Assembly (NCBI RefSeq): GCF_001458115.1
Contig: NZ_CZRP01000012.1
Location: 248,001-312,000 of the forward strand
DNA: 64,000 nucleotides
Direction of reading: 5' to 3'
Source of the DNA: Gracilibacillus massiliensis
GTDB lineage: Bacteria > Bacillota > Bacilli > Bacillales > Amphibacillaceae
A program made the position numbers and the translations under genes. The notes below the pieces were generated by a model. The model did no database searches and was not told the DNA's origin. It saw nothing but the letters and a program-made list of their open reading frames with translations. How positions within the stretch are numbered: position 1 is the stretch's first letter; each line of letters starts with the position of its first letter. Shown here one piece after another: positions 41,719 through 51,576 of this stretch.

Positions 41719-44355
41719 ATGAAAAACTTAACATCTGCTCAAGTTAGACAAATGTTTTTAGATTTCTTCAAAGAAAAACAACATGGTGTGGAACCTAGTG
41801 CATCGTTAGTACCAAAAGATGATCCGACATTATTATGGATTAATAGTGGTGTTGCGACATTAAAAAAATATTTTGATGGTCGTGTGGTCCCAGAAAACCC
41901 ACGGATCACAAATGCACAAAAATCAATCCGTACCAACGACATTACCAATGTTGGTTATACAGCAAGACACCATACATTCTTTGAAATGCTTGGAAATTTC
42001 TCGATTGGTGACTATTTTAAGGAAGAGGCAATTGATTTTGCTTGGGAATTTTTAACCGGAGAGAAGTGGATCGGATTTGATCAAGAGAAGTTATCAGTAA
42101 CCGTACACCCAGAAGATGAAGAAGCCTACGTATTATGGCGTGATAAAATTGGATTGCCTGAAGAACGTATCATTCGCCTCGAAGAAAACTTTTGGGATAT
42201 CGGCGAAGGACCAAGCGGCCCGAATACGGAAATTTTCTATGATCGCGGTGAATCTTATGGAAATGATGAAAATGATCCTGAGCTATATCCTGGTGGTGAA
42301 AATGAGCGATATTTAGAGATTTGGAATCTTGTATTTTCACAATTCAACCATAATCCGGATGAAACCTATACGCCACTTCCGAAAAAGAACATTGATACGG
42401 GCATGGGGTTAGAACGATTGGTAAGTGTGATTCAAAATACCAAAACAAACTTTGAAACAGACTTATTTTTACCAATTATCAAAGAAACTGAAGCATTAGC
42501 GAATACCAAATACAATAACAGTGAAGAAACCGATGTTGCATTTAAAGTAATTGCAGATCACATACGTACCGTTACGTTTGCAGTTAGTGACGGCGCCCTA
42601 CCTTCAAACGAAGGACGTGGCTATGTATTACGTCGTCTTTTACGTCGCGCGGTACGGTATGCTAAGCAAATCGGTATCGATAAAGCATTTATGTACCAGC
42701 TTGTACCAACTGTTGGAACCATAATGGAAGCTTTCTATCCAGAAGTAAAAGACAAAAAAGATTTTATCCAAAATGTTATTAAAACAGAGGAAGATAGATT
42801 CCATGAAACATTACAAGAAGGTCTTCAAATCTTAAATACGATTGTCGACGAAGAAAAAGCAAAAGGAAATAAAGTGTTCCCTGGTGAGGAAGTCTTCCGT
42901 CTTTATGACACATACGGTTTCCCGAAAGAACTAACAGAAGAGTACGTAGATGAAGCAGGTTTTACTATCGATGAAGCAGGCTTTGAAAATGAAATGAATA
43001 AACAACGAGACCGAGCACGTAACGCGCGTCAGAAGGTAGACTCAATGCAGATCCAGGATAGTGTTTTAAGTGATATTAATGTGGAAAGTACATTTGTTGG
43101 TTACGACTATTTGCAAACAGAAACAACAGTGCTTGAACTCGTAGTTGAGAAGGAAATAGCTGAAACAGTTTCAGCAGGTAATGAAGCCTATGTCATTTTA
43201 GCTGAAACTCCTTTTTATGCAGAAAGTGGTGGGCAAATTGCGGACAAAGGTACGATAACATTTGATAATGGTAAAGCGGAAGTACAAGATGTGCAAAAAG
43301 CTCCAAACGGACAGAATCTGCACCGTATCCTTGTTCTAGAAGGGACGCTTTCCAAAGGACAAGCAGTAAAAGCGGAAGTGGACAAAACATCACGTCAGTA
43401 TATTATTAAAAATCATACAGCTACACACCTCCTGCACCAAGCACTAAAAGATGTGCTAGGCGAACATGTCAATCAAGCAGGTTCGTTAGTTGCAGGAGAA
43501 CGACTACGTTTTGACTTTTCGCATTTTGGAGCTGTAACCGAGCAAGAAATCGTTGAAATTGAACAAAGAGTCAATGAGCATATTTGGGCATCCATTCCGG
43601 TAACGATTAGTAATAAATCAATACAGGAAGCAAAAGATATGGGTGCAATGGCCTTGTTTGGTGAGAAGTATGGAGACATCGTACGTGTAGTAGAAATTGG
43701 TGATTACAGTATCGAATTATGTGGTGGTTGTCATGTGCAAAACTCAGCAGAGATCGGTCTGTTTAAGATTGTTTCGGAATCAGGTATTGGTGCTGGCACA
43801 CGCAGAATGGAAGCTGTTACTGCTAAAGGTGCCTATCAATTTGTAAATGGCAAACATCAATTGTTACAAACAGCAGCTACACAATTAAAAACGAAAGAAG
43901 ATCAGGTGCCAGAGCGCTTGGACCATGTTTTTAAAGAAATGAAAGAACAGCAACGCCAAATCGAATCATTACAAGCGAAACTTTCACAATTGGAAGCTTC
44001 CTCAATTTTGGATGAGGTTAAAGAAATTAATGGTGTGCAAGTATTAGCCAAAAAAGTAGACGTATCTGACATGAATCAATTACGTCAAATGGTAGATGAT
44101 ATGAAGCAAAAGTTAGAATCAGGTATTATTTTACTTGCTGCCGTTAATAATGACAAAGTACAGTTAGCATCCGGTGTCACGAAAGATTTAGTTGGTGAAG
44201 GATATCATGCTGGAAATCTAATTAAAGAAACTGCCAAAATTTGTGGCGGTGGCGGTGGTGGTCGCCCGGATATGGCACAAGCTGGTGGTAAAGATGCTAG
44301 TAAATTACCGGAAGCTCTTGCATTTGTAGAAAAATATGCAAGTGAGACACAATAA
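41719..44355 (+). CDS. alaS: Alanine--tRNA ligase
   Basis: Class II synthetase of 878 residues. The aminoacylation domain shows [17 protein letters not shown] and [13 protein letters not shown]. The editing domain has the zinc motif HTATHLLHQ and CGGCHVQN near residues 565-670. The C-terminal C-Ala domain includes a glycine-rich [26 protein letters not shown] precedes the ATG. The T-box leader controls it. Confidence 0.97.
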   Translation: MKNLTSAQVRQMFLDFFKEKQHGVEPSASLVPKDDPTLLWINSGVATLKKYFDGRVVPENPRITNAQKSIRTNDITNVGYTARHHTFFEMLGNFSIGDYFKEEAIDFAWEFLTGEKWIGFDQEKLSVTVHPEDEEAYVLWRDKIGLPEERIIRLEENFWDIGEGPSGPNTEIFYDRGESYGNDENDPELYPGGENERYLEIWNLVFSQFNHNPDETYTPLPKKNIDTGMGLERLVSVIQNTKTNFETDLFLPIIKETEALANTKYNNSEETDVAFKVIADHIRTVTFAVSDGALPSNEGRGYVLRRLLRRAVRYAKQIGIDKAFMYQLVPTVGTIMEAFYPEVKDKKDFIQNVIKTEEDRFHETLQEGLQILNTIVDEEKAKGNKVFPGEEVFRLYDTYGFPKELTEEYVDEAGFTIDEAGFENEMNKQRDRARNARQKVDSMQIQDSVLSDINVESTFVGYDYLQTETTVLELVVEKEIAETVSAGNEAYVILAETPFYAESGGQIADKGTITFDNGKAEVQDVQKAPNGQNLHRILVLEGTLSKGQAVKAEVDKTSRQYIIKNHTATHLLHQALKDVLGEHVNQAGSLVAGERLRFDFSHFGAVTEQEIVEIEQRVNEHIWASIPVTISNKSIQEAKDMGAMALFGEKYGDIVRVVEIGDYSIELCGGCHVQNSAEIGLFKIVSESGIGAGTRRMEAVTAKGAYQFVNGKHQLLQTAATQLKTKEDQVPERLDHVFKEMKEQQRQIESLQAKLSQLEASSILDEVKEINGVQVLAKKVDVSDMNQLRQMVDDMKQKLESGIILLAAVNNDKVQLASGVTKDLVGEGYHAGNLIKETAKICGGGGGGRPDMAQAGGKDASKLPEALAFVEKYASETQ

Positions 44356-44445
44356 TTTTGGTAATTTTTTTTAATAACAGTTATAATAAATAGATACAAA
44401 CACTAATCAATACAAGTGATGTAATCTAAATTTGGGGGTGCTTCC

Positions 44446-44709
44446 ATGGATGGAATGGACAAGACAATGAAATTTGATTTTTCAGAAGAGCCCATCGAGC
44501 AAAACGTCGAAGAAGTATTACTATTAGTGTATAATGCGCTTGAGGAAAAAGGCTATCACCCAATTAATCAAATTGTAGGATATTTATTATCAGGTGACCC
44601 TGCATATATTCCAAGACATAAGGACGCACGAAATCTAATGAGGAGAATAGAGCGTGATGAGATTATTGAAGAATTAGTCAAATATTACATCAGCTCCAAT
44701 CATAAGTAA
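44446..44709 (+). CDS. ireB: IreB family regulatory phosphoprotein
   Basis: An 87-residue protein of the UPF0297/IreB family. It begins [16 protein letters not shown] and contains [32 protein letters not shown]. In Enterococcus IreB is phosphorylated by the PASTA kinase IreK and affects cephalosporin resistance; in Bacillus the homologue is YrzL. The threonines near the N-terminus are candidate phosphosites. It overlaps ruvX by one base (TAATG). Confidence 0.94.
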   Translation: MDGMDKTMKFDFSEEPIEQNVEEVLLLVYNALEEKGYHPINQIVGYLLSGDPAYIPRHKDARNLMRRIERDEIIEELVKYYISSNHK

Positions 44710-45128
44710 TGACAAAAGTATTAGGATTAGATGTAGGTTCTAAGACAATTGGTGTTGCGATTAGTGATGCATTAGGTTGGACAGCACAAGGTTTAACCAC
44801 CATCTATTGGCAAGAACCTGATTACAAATCGGTAGAAGATACGTTTAAACAGTTAATAGATGAACATACTATAGAAAAAGTCGTACTAGGCTTACCAAAG
44901 AATATGAATGGATCGATTGGTTTTAGAGGAGAAGCTTCTCAAGATTTTGCCAAATTTTTAGAAGATACTTTTGCTCTGAATGTCGTTCTTTGGGATGAAC
45001 GTCTGACAACAATGGCTGCAGAAAAAGTCTTGTTGGAAGCAGATATGAGTCGATCGAAGCGAAAGAAAGTCATCGATAAAATGGCAGCTGTGATGATTTT
45101 ACAAGGCTATTTAGATAGTCAATCATAA
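44709..45128 (+). CDS. ruvX: Putative pre-16S rRNA nuclease YqgF/RuvX
   Basis: RNase-H-like protein of 139 residues, [20 protein letters not shown] at the start, [11 protein letters not shown] in the middle and LWDERLTT near residue 95, with acidic metal-binding residues D8, E98 and D120 or nearby. YqgF trims the 16S rRNA precursor in other bacteria; the resolvase idea is older. It overlaps ireB by one base and is co-transcribed. Confidence 0.94.
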   Translation: MTKVLGLDVGSKTIGVAISDALGWTAQGLTTIYWQEPDYKSVEDTFKQLIDEHTIEKVVLGLPKNMNGSIGFRGEASQDFAKFLEDTFALNVVLWDERLTTMAAEKVLLEADMSRSKRKKVIDKMAAVMILQGYLDSQS

Positions 45129-45140
45129 GGAGGAATTATA

Positions 45141-45428
45141 ATGGCACTAGAAGAAAAAGAACGCATTATCATCCCGGACGAAAATGGGGAAGAACACTTA
45201 TTTGAAGTGCTGTTTACATTTGATGTAGATGAAACTGAGCAGTCATACGTAGCGGTTGTACCTGCTGAACAAAAAGAGGATGAAGAAGTCGAAGTATTTG
45301 CTTTCAGGTATGAAGAAAAGGACAACGATGACGACTTGGCCCTATTCCAAATCGAATCTGATGATGAATGGGATATGGTCGAAGAAGTACTAAACACAGT
45401 AGCAGATAGCGAAGATTTAGCAGAATAA
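45141..45428 (+). CDS. yrzB: DUF1292 family protein YrzB
   Basis: A very acidic 95-residue protein with two beta-rich stretches, ERIIIPDENGEEHLFEVLFTF and SYVAVVPAEQ, and a C-terminal FQIESDDEWDMVEEVL segment typical of DUF1292. It follows ireB-ruvX with AAGGAGG upstream, the order found across Firmicutes. The function is unknown. Confidence 0.93.
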   Translation: MALEEKERIIIPDENGEEHLFEVLFTFDVDETEQSYVAVVPAEQKEDEEVEVFAFRYEEKDNDDDLALFQIESDDEWDMVEEVLNTVADSEDLAE

Positions 45429-45431
45429 TAA

Positions 45432-45468
45432 CCAAAAGCTGACTAGGATTTCCTAGTCAGCTTTTTCA
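45432..45468 (+). terminator. Terminator after yrzB
   Basis: AAAAGCTGACTAGG pairs with CCTAGTCAGCTTTT around a four-base loop, with further T residues. Confidence 0.92.
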
Positions 45469-45489
45469 TATAAATCAAAAACAACTATT

Positions 45490-45602
45490 TGCACAAAAGC
45501 AGGATTACGTGACATAACTAAGGTATCCATTTTGAAATGGTATATATACGTGGTAACCGCTTTGGCTTGACCACTTCCCTTTCCGTGGGGTTTTCCCCTC
45601 AG
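45490..45602. repeat. Composite palindromic repeat, type A, copy 7, left part
   Basis: This is the left end and outer arm of a type A repeat: GATTACGTGACATAACTAAG, then ACCGCTTTGGCTTGACCACTTCC, up to the CCCCTCAG sequence where the group II intron begins. The 12-mer CTTCCCTTTCCG at 45574-45585 matches the two IS110 target guides exactly. Confidence 0.85.
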
Positions 45603-46110
45603 GTGCGGCCGAGCATAGGTCGTAACATATAGCGGGTGGGATTCCCGCCAAGTAAGAACTAGCCATTCACTTGTAGCGAGTCTTGGAGGGCAAGTGGTAA
45701 CACATTGCCTTTAAGCGTAGACAGTTAGGTAACGGGCCGGAAAGCCCTAGTGGCTGAGGGATAGAGCTCTGAAATAAAACCAAAGCTGAGAAGGTCGATG
45801 TGTTCTGAGGCATAGAAGGCAACAATAGGATTCTCGTTAAAGGCGAGAGAATGCTATCTTCTCCGGAGTCGAAGACCCTGGCACGTTACACATTGATATG
45901 TTGCGGTAACTCGGGAGGTCCTTTAGGTCTTTCGGATAAAGAAAGTAATGACGAACAAGCGATAATAAAGTGAGGGCTGTCAAATGCCTAAAGGAAGTCG
46001 GATAACGGCGTAGTACTGATGAAGTTGGGTAATGCCGATGGAGGAAAGGCCGTTACCTGTCATCACCCTTGATAGAGAAACATAATCCATACCCAGAGGT
46101 GGAACGTATT

Positions 46111-47439
46111 ATGGAAACGAAACTTAATAGGATAACAGAATTAGCAAAATCGGATAAGAACCTTGTCTTTAATTCTCTCGTACATTTACTAAATGAAAGT
46201 AACTTGAAACAGTGCCATTACCAATTACCGAAAGGTAAAGCAACCGGTGTGAATGGCACTACCAAAGAAATGTACGAAGCGAATTTAGACCAAAACATCA
46301 AAGGCCTAGTGAAACGAATGAAGAGAAAGGCTTATCGACCGATTCCGGTCAAGCGTTCTTACATTGACAAGCCGGGTTCCAACAAGAAACGGCCACTAGG
46401 TATCCCCGAACATGAAGATAAGATCGTTCAAATGGGTATTACGAAGATTTTGAATGCCATTTATGAAAATGATTTTCTCGATTGTTCCTTCGGTTTTCGT
46501 CCGAATAGAAACTGCCATGATGCATTAAAGATTTTAAATGTATACATGGAACAACGGAAAACCAATTATATAGTAGATGCGGATATCAAAGGATTCTTTG
46601 ATCATGTGAGTCATGATTGGATGATGAAGTTTCTTCGCCATCGTATCAATGACCCCAACTTACTTCGTATTATCGCTCGATTTCTAAAAGGTGGTTATAT
46701 GGAAGAGGGGAAATTTATCGATACAGACCGGGGAACCCCGCAAGGGGGTATCATTTCTCCGGTTCTAGCGAATATCTATCTTCATTATGTGTTGGATCTA
46801 TGGTTTGAGAAAGCAGTAAAGAAACAATGTAAGGGTCAAGCCTACATGGTTCGCTATGCGGATGACTTTGTGTGTTGTTTCCAATACAAAGAAGATGCCA
46901 ACCGATTCTACACGAATCTGATTCAAAGGTTACGTAAGTTTCATCTAGAAATTGCAGAGGATAAAACGAAGATTATCTCGTTTGGTCCTTATGCCTGGAA
47001 AGATGCAAAGCGTGACGGAAAGAAGAAACCATCTACGTTCGATTTTCTTGGCTTTACGCACTATTGTAGTAAAAGCAAGAAAGGTAATTACCGTGTAAAA
47101 CGGAAAAGTAGTAAGAAGAAAGTCCGGGCCAAGATTAAACAACATAAAGCTTGGTTAAAAGCAAATCGAACGAGGGATATTCAAGACATCATGCGCCGAA
47201 TCCAACAATCGCTAGTGGGCTACTATAATTATTATTGTATCACGGATAATGCTTACGAAGTCCACTACTTTTTGCGCTGCATAAAACAACTACTATTTAA
47301 ATGGATGAATCGAAGGAGTCAACGGAAATCTTTCAGTTGGGAGAAGTTTGAAGTATTTTTGGTGAAATACCCATTACCAAATCCGAGAACGAAAACGAAC
47401 ATATATGACTTGAGGCGTCATATATCGTATATTCTGTGA
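46111..47439 (+). CDS. ltrA: Group II intron reverse transcriptase/maturase
   Basis: This splices the intron and copies it into new sites. RT motifs are complete: LPKGKATGVNG, RPLGIPEHEDKIVQ, DADIKGFFDHVSH, GTPQGGIISPVLANIYL, the catalytic YADDF, and FLGFTHY. A maturase domain X (SFSWEKF region) follows. No C-terminal HNH endonuclease is present. The ATG at 46111 has AGAGGTGG eight bases upstream and gives 442 residues; a TTG at 46069 would extend it by 14. Confidence 0.93.
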   Translation: METKLNRITELAKSDKNLVFNSLVHLLNESNLKQCHYQLPKGKATGVNGTTKEMYEANLDQNIKGLVKRMKRKAYRPIPVKRSYIDKPGSNKKRPLGIPEHEDKIVQMGITKILNAIYENDFLDCSFGFRPNRNCHDALKILNVYMEQRKTNYIVDADIKGFFDHVSHDWMMKFLRHRINDPNLLRIIARFLKGGYMEEGKFIDTDRGTPQGGIISPVLANIYLHYVLDLWFEKAVKKQCKGQAYMVRYADDFVCCFQYKEDANRFYTNLIQRLRKFHLEIAEDKTKIISFGPYAWKDAKRDGKKKPSTFDFLGFTHYCSKSKKGNYRVKRKSSKKKVRAKIKQHKAWLKANRTRDIQDIMRRIQQSLVGYYNYYCITDNAYEVHYFLRCIKQLLFKWMNRRSQRKSFSWEKFEVFLVKYPLPNPRTKTNIYDLRRHISYIL

Positions 47440-47452
47440 ATGATGATAGGAA

Positions 47453-47486
47453 GAGCCGTGTGCGTGAATAGCGCACGCACGGTTCT
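47453..47486 (+). ncRNA. Group II intron domain V
   Basis: GAGCCGTGTGCG pairs with CGCACGCACGGTTC around a GAATA-like loop. The AGC catalytic triad and the two-base bulge are present. Domain VI follows, its stem made of GGAATACTT and AAGTATTCC with a likely bulged branch A. Confidence 0.9.
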
Positions 47487-47537
47487 GTGAGGAGTGAGGA
47501 ATACTTAAAGTTATAAAAGTATTCCCGCTTACTCGAC

Positions 47538-48110
47538 CTAACTTTTCCAAGCAAAAACCGCATGGAAAAGTGGATCTTCGGGGAAAACGATCCCACAGGA
47601 GTGGAAGTGGCCGCCTCCGCTAAATGAAACTCTACAACTTTTGCAAATGCTAGTATTTTGGATTGTTACAAATGTGAATATATTTTGTTAATTAGGATAA
47701 GTAATCTAAAGACAAATTCATAGGCGATATGGAATCACGCCAATAGGATTATTCTTACTTTAGTTGTAGAGCATTAAAAAGCGCAGGCGTCGGCTTCCAC
47801 TCCTGCGGGATGTTTTTTCCACGTTGCTAACTGTCCGTAATCCCATTTATAAAACTTTCATTAGACGAAAAAATAACTTATGGGATACGGTCAGTAACAA
47901 CCTGATAAGTTTCGCTAACAATCAGTGGCAAAACTCCACTGATTGAAGTCTCACTTTATCCGAAGATCCACTTTTTAAGCGTACTTTGCTTAAAAAGTTA
48001 GCTGAGGAGAAAAAACCGCGGAAAGGGAAGCCGACAAGCCGAAGCGATTGCAAAGCACAAACAATATCTCATAATTACCACTACAAAATTGTCGCACTTT
48101 CCTTCTTCTA
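47538..48110. repeat. Composite palindromic repeat, type A, copy 7, right part
   Basis: The repeat resumes with CTAACTTTTCCAAGC and completes its first unit near 47630. The second unit (47780-48055) is itself split by a 140-base insertion at 47818-47957. The outer end near 48070-48110 mirrors 45495. A second exact copy of the IS110 guide 12-mer lies at 48019-48030 on the minus strand. Confidence 0.85.
47818..47957. mobile_element. 140-bp hairpin-rich insertion, possible non-autonomous IS200/IS605-like element
   Basis: Intact repeats read GGGATGTTTTTATCCGAAG here; this copy has 140 extra bases between the T run and ATCCG. The insert contains a long hairpin (GCTAACTGTCCGTAATCCCAT opposite ATGGGATACGGTCAGTAAC) and a perfect 10-bp hairpin near its right end, CAATCAGTGG/CCACTGATTG with a seven-base loop. 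No target duplication is visible. Subterminal hairpins without duplication suggest an IS200/IS605-type relic, but no transposase is present and the class is a guess. Confidence 0.6.
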
Positions 48111-48202
48111 TGACACTGATAAAGTCATTTTTTGACGTGCTGGTGTTGAATTGTGTAATATAAAAGCGTTTGTCGTCTGTTTCCCTTTTGTGTATTTTAT
48201 AG

Positions 48203-48208
48203 TATAAT
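48203..48208 (+). promoter_or_regulatory. Candidate -10 box for mltG
   Basis: TATAAT lies 31 bases upstream of the mltG ATG. No convincing -35 hexamer is seen at 16-18 bases upstream. Confidence 0.45.
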
Positions 48209-48233
48209 ATACCGGGTGAGAGGGGGAAGTCTT

Positions 48234-49385
48234 ATGAGCGACGATAAAAAAGACCAAAAAGAAAAATCCAAACCAAAACTTACATATAAACAAATATCAC
48301 AAGAACGAGCGAAAGAGGCAAGTATCGCAAGAAAAATAATTATTCTTGTACTACTTTTGTTAACGGCAATAATAATCATTGGCGGTTACACGGGATATAA
48401 TTATGTGAAAGAAGGGGTTTCGCCAGTTGATCCCAATAGTGAAGAAACCATTGATGTGACAATACCCTTGGGATCAAGTAGTTCTGATATAGCTCGAATT
48501 TTAGAAGAGAATGGTGTTATCAATAATAGTTTGATTTATCGATTTTATGTGAAATTTAACAACGCCTCTGATTTCCAAGCTGGTGATTATGCTTTGTCAC
48601 CATCGATGACCTTAGCGGAAATTACTTCAGAATTGGAAACCGGATCCGTTCAAGAGGAAGCAGAATTAAGAGTTACGATACCAGAAGGTCGTAATATAGA
48701 CGAAATAGCTAACATATATGAAGAAAACGCTGGTATAGATAAAGAAGAATTTTTGGAGAAAATGCAGGATACTGCTTATATCGAAGAGCTAATAAATGCA
48801 TATCCAAATATTTTATCTGAAGCAATATTACATGAAGATATTATCTATCCTTTAGAAGGCTATCTGTTCCCTGCTACGTATGAATTTTATGAAGATGAAC
48901 CAACAATAGATCAAATAGTGACACAAATGTTAAACAAAACAAACGATGTGATTGTTGCGTATTATGATCAAGTGGATGCCTCAGAATTTTCTGTTCACGA
49001 AATTATGACATTTGCTTCACTTGTCGAAGAAGAGGCTCCTTCAGCAGATGATCGAAAATTAATCGCTGGAGTGTTTTATAATCGGATGGATCAGGGAATG
49101 ATGTTACAAACAGATCCAACAGTAATATACGCTCACGGGGAGCATATTTCGCGTCTGACGTATGATCATTATGAAATTGACTCGCCATATAATACGTATC
49201 AGGTAGAAGGGTTGCCAGTAGGGCCAATCTCCAACTTTGGAGAAAGTTCATTAACAGCTGTTTTTGAACCAAATACGGGAGATAACTACTTGTATTTCTT
49301 AGCAGATTCAGAAGGAGAAGTTTATTACTCTCGTTCTTATGATGAACATCAAGAGCTAGAAGATCAATATATTCATAATCAATAA
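48234..49385 (+). CDS. mltG: Endolytic murein transglycosylase MltG
   Basis: MltG cuts nascent glycan strands at the membrane and terminates peptidoglycan polymerisation. A charged N-terminus precedes one transmembrane helix (about residues 36-57), then a LysM-like domain and the YceG fold with the catalytic glutamate in ASLVEEEAPSADDRKLIAGVFYNRM and LPVGPISNFGESSLTAV. The ATG at 48234 follows GAGAGGGGGAAG; an in-frame start at 48216 is inside that site. It has 383 residues. Confidence 0.94.
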   Translation: MSDDKKDQKEKSKPKLTYKQISQERAKEASIARKIIILVLLLLTAIIIIGGYTGYNYVKEGVSPVDPNSEETIDVTIPLGSSSSDIARILEENGVINNSLIYRFYVKFNNASDFQAGDYALSPSMTLAEITSELETGSVQEEAELRVTIPEGRNIDEIANIYEENAGIDKEEFLEKMQDTAYIEELINAYPNILSEAILHEDIIYPLEGYLFPATYEFYEDEPTIDQIVTQMLNKTNDVIVAYYDQVDASEFSVHEIMTFASLVEEEAPSADDRKLIAGVFYNRMDQGMMLQTDPTVIYAHGEHISRLTYDHYEIDSPYNTYQVEGLPVGPISNFGESSLTAVFEPNTGDNYLYFLADSEGEVYYSRSYDEHQELEDQYIHNQ

Positions 49386-49393
49386 TGCAAGGC

Positions 49394-49428
49394 GAAGCAG
49401 GGGAGAGACTATCCCTGCTTTTGCATTG
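49394..49428 (+). terminator. Terminator after mltG
   Basis: GAAGCAGGG pairs with CCCTGCTTT around a loop of about ten bases. Confidence 0.75.
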
Positions 49429-49555
49429 TTTATCACGTGTAAATGACCGTATTAAAATACCTATATCACATTCTGGTATAAGTAATGAAGGTAAAAGGGG
49501 CAAACCGATGTTAACATCTTGATAAGTCTTACTTTTTTAGAAAGGAATGTTCAGC

Positions 49556-50200
49556 TTGAACGATGATAATATATTAGATTACCTTGATCAAATTACAACA
49601 CCGCCTGACGATTGGGTCAATAAATTGGAAGCAGAAGCAGAAGAAAATCATGTTCCGATTATGGACAGACAAGGTATTCTTTTGCTGCAACAACTTATTC
49701 GTCTTCATCAAGCAGACAAAATACTTGAAATTGGTACAGCGATCGGATACTCTGCTTTAAGGATGTTAGAGGCAAAACCTGATACAAAAATTATTTCTGT
49801 TGAACGAAACAATGAAATGTATCAGAGAGCAATGCATAATATCAATACCCAAAATAAGCAGGAACATATTGATGTGATTTTTGGGGATGCTCTAGAAGTA
49901 GAAGATTTAATACATGATAAAGGTCCATATGATTTAATCTTCATTGATGCAGCAAAAGGCCAATATCGTCACTTTTTTGAAAAGTATCAAACCTATCTAA
50001 CAGATAGTGGTTGTATTGTGACAGACAATGTCTTGTTTAGAGGGTTGGTTGTCAATCCTAATTATGCTCCTAAACGGTTACAAAATTTAGCGAAAAAAAT
50101 TGATCATTATAATCAATGGTTAATGGAACATCCGGATTATCATACCACGATATTACCAGTAGGCGACGGCGTGGCGATTAGTTTGAAAAAGAAAAAGTAG
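49556..50200 (+). CDS. trmR: tRNA 5-hydroxyuridine methyltransferase TrmR (YrrM)
   Basis: SAM-dependent O-methyltransferase of the class I (Methyltransf_24 / COMT-like) type. B. subtilis YrrM methylates 5-hydroxyuridine 34 to mo5U. Visible are the SAM motif KILEIGTAIGYSALRM, the acidic ISVERNNEMYQRA and FIDAAKGQYRHFF. The TTG at 49556 has AAAGGAA about nine bases away; the ATG at 49547 is only one base from it. Usual neighbours yrrN and yrrO (trhP1/P2) are absent; udk follows directly. Confidence 0.88.
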   Translation: MNDDNILDYLDQITTPPDDWVNKLEAEAEENHVPIMDRQGILLLQQLIRLHQADKILEIGTAIGYSALRMLEAKPDTKIISVERNNEMYQRAMHNINTQNKQEHIDVIFGDALEVEDLIHDKGPYDLIFIDAAKGQYRHFFEKYQTYLTDSGCIVTDNVLFRGLVVNPNYAPKRLQNLAKKIDHYNQWLMEHPDYHTTILPVGDGVAISLKKKK

Positions 50201-50212
50201 AGGTGCGCAATC

Positions 50213-50842
50213 ATGAGTAAGAAACAACCCGTAATAATTGGTGTTGCAGGTGGTTCAGGTTCAGGAAAAACATCTGTTACAAAAGCAATTCAAAATCGCT
50301 TTGTCAATCAATCTGTACTTGTTATTGAACAAGATTATTATTATAAAGATCAGTCAGATATACCAATGGAAGAACGATTAAAAACAAATTACGATCATCC
50401 GTTAGCATTTGATAATGATTTATTAATCGAGCATATCCAACAGTTATTAAATCATCAGACTGTAGATAAACCAGTTTACGACTACACCAAGCATACAAGG
50501 TCTGACCAAGTCATTCCAATCGAACCAAAGGATGTTATCATTATTGAAGGGATCCTTATTTTAGATGATCCTCGATTAATGGACCTAATGGACATAAAAG
50601 TTTTTGTTGATACAGATGCGGATTTACGTATTATTCGCCGATTATTAAGGGATATTAATGAGCGAAGTCGTTCGATTGATTCTGTTATTAATCAATATAT
50701 TCAAACAGTACGACCAGCCCATTTACAGTTTATCGAACCATCAAAACGATATGCAGATGTTATTATTCCAGAGGGTGGGCAAAATATGGTAGCTATTGAT
50801 TTATTAGCAACAAAAATCGAAAAGGTTCTGGAGCGAGAATAA
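50213..50842 (+). CDS. udk: Uridine kinase
   Basis: This phosphorylates uridine and cytidine in pyrimidine salvage. Walker [14 protein letters not shown] is near residue 10, [11 protein letters not shown] follows, then the lid with [18 protein letters not shown]. It has 209 residues, normal length. It lies 12 bases after trmR with GTAGAGGTGCG upstream, so the two are probably co-transcribed. Confidence 0.95.
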   Translation: MSKKQPVIIGVAGGSGSGKTSVTKAIQNRFVNQSVLVIEQDYYYKDQSDIPMEERLKTNYDHPLAFDNDLLIEHIQQLLNHQTVDKPVYDYTKHTRSDQVIPIEPKDVIIIEGILILDDPRLMDLMDIKVFVDTDADLRIIRRLLRDINERSRSIDSVINQYIQTVRPAHLQFIEPSKRYADVIIPEGGQNMVAIDLLATKIEKVLERE

Positions 50843-51060
50843 AATATGTTTCTACAGTACAAGATTTTTCATTTTAAAACTCAACAAAGAAAACTATTGA
50901 AAAAAATGTGAAAATTTGAGATAGTAGTGTTTAGTAATTAATAAAGCAGTTACATAAGGGTATCTGCTAATAAACAGTGCTATTTAAATATGAGTCAACA
51001 TACAATAAAATAATATTTAATTAACTGTTTTTTAGCAATAGATAGAAGGAGTGTAGGATA

Positions 51061-51537
51061 ATGCCAGAAGAAAAAGAATTTTACATGACAGAAGAAGGCT
51101 TACAAAAATTAGAAAATGAGTTAGAATACCTTAAGATTGAAAGAAGACAAGAGGTAGTAGAGCGAATCAAAATTGCCAGAGATTTCGGGGATCTATCGGA
51201 AAACTCTGAATATGATGCTGCAAAAGATGAGCAAGCATTTGTTGAATCTCGTATTGTACAAGTTGAAAATATGATTCGAAATGCTGTTATCATTCAAGAT
51301 GAAGATGTAAGTCCAGATATTGTGTCATTAGGAAGAACGATTACATTTCAAGAATTACCAGACGGTGAAGAGGAAAGTTATACAATCGTTGGTAGTGCAG
51401 AAGCAGATCCATTTGAAGGTAAGATTTCAAATGATTCACCGATAGCAAAAAGCTTATTAGGTCGTTCAATCGGAGAAGAAGTAGTGGTACCGACTCCAGC
51501 AGGTGAAATGAACGTGAAAATTATTAATGTAGAGTAA
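51061..51537 (+). CDS. greA: Transcription elongation factor GreA
   Basis: GreA stimulates transcript cleavage by arrested RNA polymerase. The N-terminal antiparallel coiled coil carries the acidic tip DLSENSEY, and the C-terminal FKBP-like domain has GRTITFQ and [16 protein letters not shown]. It has 158 residues. AGAAGGAGTG precedes the ATG. The 218-base gap after udk is AT-rich and holds no gene that I can see, only a likely promoter. Confidence 0.96.
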   Translation: MPEEKEFYMTEEGLQKLENELEYLKIERRQEVVERIKIARDFGDLSENSEYDAAKDEQAFVESRIVQVENMIRNAVIIQDEDVSPDIVSLGRTITFQELPDGEEESYTIVGSAEADPFEGKISNDSPIAKSLLGRSIGEEVVVPTPAGEMNVKIINVE

Positions 51538-51540
51538 TAT

Positions 51541-51576
51541 AAAATGGATGTCTTTATTGAAGACATCCATTTTGCT
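51541..51576. terminator. Bidirectional terminator between greA and the KTSC gene
   Basis: AAATGGATGTCTT pairs with AAGACATCCATTT around a five-base loop, flanked by A and T runs; it lies between two convergent genes. Confidence 0.88.

Larger units (their letters stand above)
45603..47537 (+). mobile_element. Group II intron encoding a reverse transcriptase
   Basis: Comparison with the uninterrupted repeat at 39.5 kb places the intron exactly between CCCCTCAG and CTAACTTTT. It starts GTGCGGCC (GUGYG rule) and ends CTCGAC. CTGAGGG at 45754-45760 is complementary to the last seven exon bases CCCTCAG (45596-45602), a good EBS1-IBS1 pair; CTGAGG at 45805 is a second candidate. Domain V is at 47453-47486 and a domain VI hairpin follows. 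The element is 1,935 bp and looks intact. It lies in the gap between yrzB and mltG, so it interrupts no gene. Confidence 0.93.

Noticed and set aside
45603-47537. Retron or diversity-generating retroelement for the reverse transcriptase
   Set aside because: The GUGYG start, domain V/VI, EBS1-IBS1 pairing and maturase domain show a group II intron.
49003-49503. 166-codon open frame on the minus strand
   Set aside because: It lies almost wholly antisense to mltG, has no recognisable domain or ribosome binding site, and the mltG reading has clear catalytic motifs.
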